13,114 bases of DNA from CALBPI01 sp039187375 (lineage in GTDB: Bacteria; Pseudomonadota; Gammaproteobacteria; Steroidobacterales; Woeseiaceae). The notes beneath the pieces were generated by a model. The model saw only the letters and a list, made by a program, of their open reading frames with translations, made no database searches and had not been told where the DNA came from. The stretch spans positions 1 to 13,114 of the forward strand of contig JBCCZN010000067.1 of NCBI GenBank assembly GCA_039187375.1, read 5' to 3'. Every line of letters starts with the position of its first letter. Within the stretch, counting starts at the first letter, position 1. This document shows positions 6,281-13,114 of the stretch, in pieces. Both the position numbers and the translations under genes were made by a program.

Positions 6281-7016
6281 TTGGCTTGTGCCAGCATGGC
6301 CGATGGCGCTGGGCGACAAGATCGGCGCCATCTCGAGTACACGTGCTGGCGGGGTCAGTGACGCGCCCTTCGACAGTTTCAATCTCGGCGATCATGTCGG
6401 CGATGCACCGGCTGCGGTGACTGAGAATCGAGCCCGGTTCGCAACGCAGCTGCACGGGAGCCGGCCATTGTGGCTGACGCAAGTGCATGGCGCCGACGTC
6501 GTCGAAGCCGCCGATTGGAAGGCGGGGGTGAAGGCCGATGCGATTGTCGTGCGCACTCCAGGTCAGGCGGGTGTGATCATGACCGCAGATTGTGTACCGG
6601 TGTTGTTCGCCTCTCTGGATGGCAGTGTGGTTGCCGCGGCGCATGCGGGCTGGCGCGGTCTCGCGGCGGGCGTGCTCGCCAACACCGTTTCTGCGATGGG
6701 GGTCGCTAGAGAGGCCATCGCTGCGTGGATCGGGCCTGCGATCGGGCAGGCGGCGTTTGAGGTGGGTGATGAGGTGCGCGCGGCGTTTGTTGAGATGAAC
6801 GCAAACTCGGCTGTGTTTTTTGAGCGTAATGCACGGGGGCGTTGGCAGGCCGATTTGGTCGGGCTGACGATGCGCGCGCTGGGGGCGGCGGGGCTGACGC
6901 GGATCACCTTGGCCCATCGCTGCACCGCGAGCGATGCGCGGGCGTTTTTTTCCCACCGCCGGTCGGCGCCCTGCGGGCGCATGGCCACGGCGATCTGGAT
7001 TCGTCCCGGCGCTTGA
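6270..7016 (+). CDS. pgeF: PgeF/YfiH family multicopper-oxidase-like protein (DUF152)
   Basis: This family has been reported both as a peptidoglycan editing factor that limits misincorporation of L-Ser for L-Ala in UDP-MurNAc peptides, and as a purine nucleoside-cleaving or polyphenol-oxidising enzyme; the native role here is open. The 248-residue protein has all the usual blocks: STRAGGVS (23-30), QVHG (71-74), TADCVPV (105-111, Cys108), AHAGWRG (124-130, His125) and FFSHRR near the C-terminus followed by GRMATAIW. His73, Cys108 and His125 form the expected metal site. The ATG at 6270 lies inside the end of rluD, with AGGA 9-10 nt upstream, so the two are translationally coupled. The stop codon lies within a candidate sigma-32 promoter for clpB. 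Confidence 0.95.
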   Translation: MSTDWLVPAWPMALGDKIGAISSTRAGGVSDAPFDSFNLGDHVGDAPAAVTENRARFATQLHGSRPLWLTQVHGADVVEAADWKAGVKADAIVVRTPGQAGVIMTADCVPVLFASLDGSVVAAAHAGWRGLAAGVLANTVSAMGVAREAIAAWIGPAIGQAAFEVGDEVRAAFVEMNANSAVFFERNARGRWQADLVGLTMRALGAAGLTRITLAHRCTASDARAFFSHRRSAPCGRMATAIWIRPGA

Positions 7017-7039
7017 ATCTGCGCGCGCGAGCGCCATAT
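7012..7039 (+). promoter_or_regulatory. Candidate sigma-32 (RpoH) heat-shock promoter for clpB
   Basis: CTTGAAT at 7012-7018 matches the -35 consensus CTTGAAA at 6 of 7 positions. After a 13-nt spacer, CGCCATAT at 7032-7039 fits the -10 consensus CCCCATnT, with a single mismatch. Spacing is within the usual 11-16 nt. Transcription would begin near 7046, about 25 nt before the clpB ATG. The TGA stop of pgeF (7014-7016) is part of the -35 box. Heat-shock control of clpB by sigma-32 is established in E. coli. Confidence 0.7.
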
Positions 7040-7070
7040 CTGAACCAACGAACTCATTGAGGTATCTGGC

Positions 7071-9662
7071 ATGCGGATGGACAAGCTTACGAGCAAGTTC
7101 CAGATGGCGCTGGCCGATGCACAGTCGCTGGCTGTCGGTCGCGATCACCAATTTATAGAACCGGTACACGTGTTGGTTGCGATGCTCGATCAACAGGGCG
7201 GCAGTGCGCGTGGCTTGTTGGCGAAGGCGGGCGGCAATGCCAATCAGCTGCGCTCAGCGCTGGGCGAGCAGCTGGATCGGTTGCCGCAGGTCGACGGCCA
7301 TGGCGGAGATGTGCAGCTGGGCAATGCGCTGGGCAAATTGCTGAACGTCACCGACAAACTGGCGCAACAGCGTGGCGATGCCTATCTGACCTCCGAGCTG
7401 TTTGTGCTCGCAGCGGCGCAGGATACCGGCAGCGTGGGCACGGCATTCACCGCTGCGGGGATCACACCAGCGGCGCTGGAGCAGGCGATCGAGTCCTTGC
7501 GCGGCGGCGAGAGCGTCAATGATCCGAACGCAGAGGAGCAGCGCGAGGCACTCGACAAGTACACGATCGATCTAACCGAGCGCGCGCTGCAGGGCAAGAT
7601 CGATCCGATCATCGGCCGCGATGAAGAGATTCGTCGCACGATTCAGATTTTGCAGCGACGTACAAAGAACAACCCTGTCCTTATTGGTGAACCCGGCGTG
7701 GGCAAAACCGCGATTGTCGAGGGTCTGGCTCAGCGCATCGTCGACGGCGAGGTGCCCGAGGGCATGCGGCACAAGCGCCTGCTGTCGCTCGATTTAGGCG
7801 CGTTGATCGCCGGTGCCAAGTTTCGAGGTGAGTTCGAGGAGCGATTAAAAGCGGTTCTGAATGACCTGGCCAAGCAGGAAGGCCAGGTGATCCTGTTTAT
7901 CGATGAGCTGCATACGATGGTGGGTGCGGGCAAGGCCGAGGGTGCGATGGATGCGGGCAATATGCTCAAACCGGCACTGGCGCGCGGTGAGCTGCATTGT
8001 GTCGGCGCCACCACGCTAGATGAATATCGCCAATATATAGAGAAGGATGCAGCGCTGGAGCGTCGCTTCCAGAAAGTGTTGATCGATGAGCCAACGGTGG
8101 CAGACACCGTGGCGATTTTGCGTGGACTCAAAGAGCGTTATGAGGTGCACCACGGCGTGGATATCACCGACCCGGCGATCGTGGCGGCGGCCACGCTCTC
8201 TCACCGTTATATCTCTGATCGTCAGCTGCCGGACAAGGCCATCGATCTGGTCGATGAGGCCGCGTCGCGGATTCGTATCGAGATCGACTCAAAGCCCGAA
8301 TCGATGGATCGCCTGGAGCGGCGCATCATTCAATTGAAGATCGAGCGAGAGGCCCTGAACAAGGAATCCGACGAGGCGTCACGCAAGCGCCTGGACGATC
8401 TGGAGGCACAGCTGACGACGCTGGAGCGCGAGTACGCCGATCTGGAAGAGATCTGGACGGCCGAAAAAGCAGCGATGCAGGGATCAACCCATATCAAGGA
8501 GGAGATCGAGCGGGTGCGTCTGGAGCTTGAGAATGCGCGGCGTGCGGGAGACTTGGCGCGCATGTCCGAGTTGCAATATGGCAGCTTGCCGGCTTTGGAG
8601 AAACAGCTGGAGAGCGCGTCGGTGAATACCGAAAACAAACCGACGCTGGTACGCAATCGCGTCACCGATGAAGAGGTGGCGGAGATCGTCTCGCGTTGGA
8701 CTGGCATTCCGGTATCGAAAATGCTCGAAGGTGAGCGCGACAAACTACTGCGCATGGAGGCGGAGTTAGCGCAACGTGTGGTTGGCCAAGCGGAAGCGGT
8801 CAGTGCCGTGTCCAATGCAATCCGTCGCTCGCGTGCGGGTTTGTCCGATCCGAGCCGGCCGATTGGCTCGTTCCTGTTCCTTGGGCCCACCGGGGTGGGC
8901 AAGACCGAGTTATCCAAAGCACTCGCACCATTCTTGTTCGATAGTGACGATGCGATGGTGCGTATCGACATGTCGGAGTTTATGGAAAAGCACTCCGTGG
9001 CTCGCTTGATCGGGGCACCGCCGGGCTATGTCGGTTATGAATCAGGCGGCTATCTGACCGAGGCAATCCGGCGCCGTCCGTATTCGGTGATTTTGCTCGA
9101 TGAGGTAGAGAAGGCGCACCCGGATGTATTTAATATTCTGTTGCAGGTGCTCGATGATGGGCGACTGACCGATGGGCAGGGCCGTACCGTTGATTTTCGC
9201 AATGCGGTTGTGATCATGACCTCGAATCTCGGCTCCGACCGAATCCAGGGCAGTGGCGCCGACACCGATTACGAATCGATCAAGCGCTCGGTGATAGAGG
9301 TGGTCTCACAACATTTCCGGCCGGAGTTTATCAATCGGGTCGACGACACGGTGGTCTTCCATCGACTGGCACGCGAGCACATTCGGCGCATTGTCGACAT
9401 TCAACTTGAAGGGCTACGCGCACGCCTTGCCGAGCGCGACCTGACGATGGCATTGTCCGACGCGGCACTGGCGCGGCTGGCCGAGATGGGCTTCGATCCG
9501 GTCTACGGTGCACGGCCGCTGAAGCGCGCCATTCAGGTCGAGGTCGAAAATCCCTTGGCGCAACGTATTCTGACCGGTGAGTTTGCACCGGGCACTGCCG
9601 TGCATGTGGATGTTGCCGACGAGAACGTCGGCGGCGAGGCACTGATGTTCAACGCGGCGTAG
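7071..9662 (+). CDS. clpB: ATP-dependent disaggregase ClpB (Hsp100)
   Basis: ClpB is a hexameric cytosolic AAA+ machine that pulls proteins out of aggregates with DnaK/DnaJ/GrpE. The 863 residues compare with 857 in E. coli. Domains in order: Clp N-domain (about 1-145); first AAA+ with Walker A GEPGVGKT (206-213) and Walker B LFIDE (275-279); the M-domain coiled coil inserted at about 410-525; second AAA+ with Walker A GPTGVGKT (605-612) and Walker B LLDE (675-678); and the C-terminal small domain with YDPVYGARPLKRAIQ-like sequence. Pore loop 1 has Phe251 where E. coli has Tyr, keeping an aromatic. MRMDKLTSKF aligns with the E. coli N-terminus, and GAGG lies 8 nt upstream, fixing the start at 7071. 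A second internal start for the short form, known in E. coli, was not checked. Confidence 0.98.
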   Translation: MRMDKLTSKFQMALADAQSLAVGRDHQFIEPVHVLVAMLDQQGGSARGLLAKAGGNANQLRSALGEQLDRLPQVDGHGGDVQLGNALGKLLNVTDKLAQQRGDAYLTSELFVLAAAQDTGSVGTAFTAAGITPAALEQAIESLRGGESVNDPNAEEQREALDKYTIDLTERALQGKIDPIIGRDEEIRRTIQILQRRTKNNPVLIGEPGVGKTAIVEGLAQRIVDGEVPEGMRHKRLLSLDLGALIAGAKFRGEFEERLKAVLNDLAKQEGQVILFIDELHTMVGAGKAEGAMDAGNMLKPALARGELHCVGATTLDEYRQYIEKDAALERRFQKVLIDEPTVADTVAILRGLKERYEVHHGVDITDPAIVAAATLSHRYISDRQLPDKAIDLVDEAASRIRIEIDSKPESMDRLERRIIQLKIEREALNKESDEASRKRLDDLEAQLTTLEREYADLEEIWTAEKAAMQGSTHIKEEIERVRLELENARRAGDLARMSELQYGSLPALEKQLESASVNTENKPTLVRNRVTDEEVAEIVSRWTGIPVSKMLEGERDKLLRMEAELAQRVVGQAEAVSAVSNAIRRSRAGLSDPSRPIGSFLFLGPTGVGKTELSKALAPFLFDSDDAMVRIDMSEFMEKHSVARLIGAPPGYVGYESGGYLTEAIRRRPYSVILLDEVEKAHPDVFNILLQVLDDGRLTDGQGRTVDFRNAVVIMTSNLGSDRIQGSGADTDYESIKRSVIEVVSQHFRPEFINRVDDTVVFHRLAREHIRRIVDIQLEGLRARLAERDLTMALSDAALARLAEMGFDPVYGARPLKRAIQVEVENPLAQRILTGEFAPGTAVHVDVADENVGGEALMFNAA

Positions 9663-9674
9663 CGCCAGTCGGTT

Positions 9675-9680
9675 TATACT
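9675..9680 (+). promoter_or_regulatory. Candidate -10 element for the fmdB–aspS operon
   Basis: TATACT (5/6 of TATAAT) lies 13 nt after the clpB stop, giving a start near 9687 and a leader of about 20 nt. No matching -35 is seen at the right distance; TTCAAC at 9648-9653 is 21 nt away, which is too far. No terminator is visible after clpB, so read-through into this group is possible. Confidence 0.35.
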
Positions 9681-9706
9681 AGAGGCAGTTGAGATGAGGA
9701 CACCGC

Positions 9707-10021
9707 ATGCCGATCTATGAATATGTCTGCAAGACCTGCGGACATGAACTGGATGCACTGCAGAAAATGGCCGACGCGCCATTGGTAGACTGCCCTGCCT
9801 GCAATCAGCCTGAGCTGAAGCGCAAGCTGTCGGCGCCGAGTTTCCGTCTGAAAGGTCAGGGCTGGTACGAGACCGACTTCAAGAAGGACAACAAGCGCAA
9901 CCTGGCCGATGACGGCAAGTCCGACAAGCCAAAAGACTCAGGCGACAAATCGGGTAAATCCGAGACCAAGTCTGGATCCAAATCCGATAGCGCCAAGAAG
10001 TCCGACGGCGCGGCGGCCTGA
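9707..10021 (+). CDS. FmdB-family zinc ribbon protein with a low-complexity tail
   Basis: A 104-residue protein that starts MPIYEYVCKTCGHE, the typical FmdB/putative regulatory domain. Two cysteine pairs (Cys8/Cys11 and Cys29/Cys32) would bind one zinc. The folded part ends near residue 65 with the conserved SFRLKGQGWYETDFK-like stretch. From about residue 66 the protein is almost only Lys, Ser, Asp and Gly, predicted disordered. The family was named from a formamidase-operon regulator; the role of the proteobacterial copies is unknown. The ribosome site TGAGGA is 6 nt before the ATG. The gene lies 44 nt after clpB and 7 nt before the DUF502 gene, an order I recall as common upstream of aspS in gammaproteobacteria. 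Confidence 0.92.
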   Translation: MPIYEYVCKTCGHELDALQKMADAPLVDCPACNQPELKRKLSAPSFRLKGQGWYETDFKKDNKRNLADDGKSDKPKDSGDKSGKSETKSGSKSDSAKKSDGAAA

Positions 10022-10028
10022 TTCGAGG

Positions 10029-10673
10029 ATGCGCTGGGTGAGACGATATCTGATAGCCGGGTTGTTGGTTTGGTTGCCGATTGGCGTGACGGTATTTATT
10101 TTCCGTCTGCTGTTGGGGCTGATGAACTCAAGCCTCGACCTGTTGCCACCCCAGTTCCAGCCGGCCACCTACGGGTATGACATTCCTGGCCTTGGGATCA
10201 TTCTGACGATACTGGTGTTGCTGATCACCGGCCTGTTCACCGCCAATATCGTTGGTCGCCGAATGGTGGATTTCTCCGAGCAGATGCTCAACCGCATCCC
10301 GTTGATCCGCACCGTCTATTCTGCGGCCAAGAACTTCGCGGAGGTCGTGTTCTCGCCAAGCGGCGATTCGTTTAAGAGCGTGTTGCTGATCCAGTATCCG
10401 CGCAAGGGCACCTGGAGCCTGGCGTTTCAGACCTCGACCAATCTGGGTGAGGTGCAGGCCCGCACCGGTCAGGAAATGATCTGCACGTTCGTGCCAACGA
10501 CACCGAACCCAACCTCGGGCTTTATCATCATGGTGCCGAAGGAAGATGCCATTGTCCTCGACATGGATGTGGAATCAGCGCTGAAGATGATCATCTCGCT
10601 GGGTGTGGTAGTGCCAGCCTGGCAACCGGGAGACGCGCTGCCATCGGTTGCAGCCACGCCAGACAACTCTTAA
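10029..10673 (+). CDS. DUF502 family inner-membrane protein
   Basis: A 214-residue membrane protein with two hydrophobic segments (about residues 7-31 and 53-75) and the DUF502 signature IPLIRTVYSAAKNF (90-103). The soluble C-terminal part, with SFKSVLLIQYPRKGTW and CTFVPTTPNPTSGF, is also typical. Function is unknown; relatives are found next to aspS in many proteobacteria and as stomatal-pattern-related proteins in plants. The same frame is open upstream to a possible ATG at 9909, but that part overlaps fmdB and does not resemble the family, so I use the ATG at 10029 (MRWVRRYLIAG). Its GAGG touches the ATG directly, which is too close for normal use; GGCGG at 10011-10015 is a better-placed but distant alternative. 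Confidence 0.92.
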   Translation: MRWVRRYLIAGLLVWLPIGVTVFIFRLLLGLMNSSLDLLPPQFQPATYGYDIPGLGIILTILVLLITGLFTANIVGRRMVDFSEQMLNRIPLIRTVYSAAKNFAEVVFSPSGDSFKSVLLIQYPRKGTWSLAFQTSTNLGEVQARTGQEMICTFVPTTPNPTSGFIIMVPKEDAIVLDMDVESALKMIISLGVVVPAWQPGDALPSVAATPDNS

Positions 10674-10715
10674 ACTTTCGCGCTCTTTTTCGGCGGTTTC
10701 GCCCGGATTTAGCTC

Positions 10716-12487
<1,772 letters not shown>

Positions 12488-12491
<4 letters not shown>

Positions 12492-13114
12492 GTGAGCGCG
12501 GCGCGCCGGTAGCACTGGTTCAGGGCACCTGGCTGCGCGGTGCTGAGGCTGGCTTTATGCGCCGTCGCCTGTGCGAGCGCTACCACTTGAATGCCAAGCG
12601 GGTGCTGGTGCGCAACGCCCGCGCCGGCCTGCAACGCAATGTGGATGTGTTGGCCGATTTTATCCTCCACGACCTCGGTCCAACCGAGTCCTCGCCCTGC
12701 CACATCATTGCCCACGGACTGGCCGGCGTGGTGGTGATGTCGTTCTTGCAGCAGCACGCGGATCTGCCGATTGGCCGTATCGTCTTACTCGGCACACCGG
12801 TGGTGAGCGCCGCTGCAGCGCTGCGCGTTGCATCGCTGGATGGTGCAGACGGCGAGATGGCGCAATCGTTAACCCGGCAGTCGTTTGACTGGTCATTGCC
12901 TGGCATTCAGATCGGTGCCATTGCCGGGACGATGGCGATGCATCAGGGGCGCCAGAATGACGCGTTGGCCGCGCCGCATGACGGTGTCGTCTCGGTGGAA
13001 GAAACGCAATGGACAGGACTTGCCGATCATCTGAGCTTGGCGGTGCCGCATGCGGGACTGGTGACCTCGCGTGAGGTGGCTGACCGCGCCGTCCGGTTCC
13101 TACAGCATGGTGCG
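12488..13114 (+). CDS. Alpha/beta-hydrolase-fold protein lacking the nucleophile serine (3' end beyond the window)
   Basis: The frame runs 209 codons from the ATG at 12488 to the right edge with no stop, so the end is outside the window; FLQHG at the end suggests it is near complete. The order of blocks fits a lipase-like alpha/beta hydrolase: an oxyanion-type VQGTWLRG (11-18, usually VHGxWxRG), the nucleophile elbow, RIVLLGTPV (97-105), IGAIAGT (142-148), PHDGVVSVEET (163-173) with probable acid Asp165, and VPHAGL (186-191) with probable His188. At the elbow, where GHSxGG is expected, the sequence is AHGLAG (75-80): the serine is Gly77. It may be a non-catalytic relative or use another mechanism. 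The ATGA overlap with aspS indicates cotranscription and coupling. No ribosome site is visible. Confidence 0.82.

Noticed and set aside
6210..7193. 327-codon reverse frame opposite pgeF and the clpB start
   Set aside because: It is a GC-rich shadow of well-identified forward genes, with Arg/His/Pro-rich sequence and no motif.
9909..10028. N-terminal extension of the DUF502 protein (start at 9909)
   Set aside because: It overlaps the fmdB tail in another frame, is rich in Pro/Ser/Arg without family resemblance, and the DUF502 pattern begins at the ATG at 10029.
10674..10715. Terminator or attenuator before aspS (GGCG-GTTT-CGCC)
   Set aside because: Only a 4-bp stem without a T tail after it; too weak to call.

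Overview
The window reads as chromosomal DNA of a gammaproteobacterium. The gene order bamD (reverse) / rluD–pgeF–clpB (forward) is the same as in Escherichia coli and relatives. The AspRS, ClpB, RluD and BamD proteins also resemble gammaproteobacterial ones from start to end. The species cannot be named from the sequence alone. The AspRS carries residues typical of the non-discriminating (Pseudomonas-like) type.

Layout. (1) Positions 1-410 hold no intact gene. The left edge carries, on the reverse strand, what looks like the C-terminal part of a REP-associated (Y1/IS200-like) transposase. Next to it are two different pairs of short direct repeats and a near-perfect 18-nt palindrome, so this looks like mobile-element debris. 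(2) 423-2886 is a forward group of three accessory genes: a membrane-anchored calcineurin-type phosphoesterase with an altered first metal motif, a DUF6090-like single-pass membrane protein, and a GNAT acetyltransferase. (3) 2876-4436, reverse strand, is a tightly spaced pair: a YHYH-domain lipoprotein and a small exported protein with an EF-hand-like loop. (4) 4536-5282, reverse, is bamD. (5) 5327-9662, forward, is rluD–pgeF–clpB, with a good candidate sigma-32 promoter overlapping the pgeF stop codon just before clpB. (6) 9707-13114, forward, is an apparent operon of an FmdB-type zinc ribbon protein, a DUF502 membrane protein, aspS, and an alpha/beta-hydrolase-fold gene cut by the right edge.

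How it fits together. Blocks 4-6 are housekeeping: outer-membrane protein assembly, 23S rRNA pseudouridylation, cell-wall or nucleoside metabolite clean-up, heat-shock disaggregation and tRNA-Asp charging. Blocks 1-3 are accessory and less conserved. I did not find a defence system, CRISPR array, phage, tRNA or rRNA gene. The items most worth a second look are the hydrolase with glycine in place of the nucleophile serine, the phosphoesterase with Asp-Ile-Glu where Asp-x-His is expected, the YHYH/EF-hand secreted pair, and the transposase-and-repeat remnant at the left edge.
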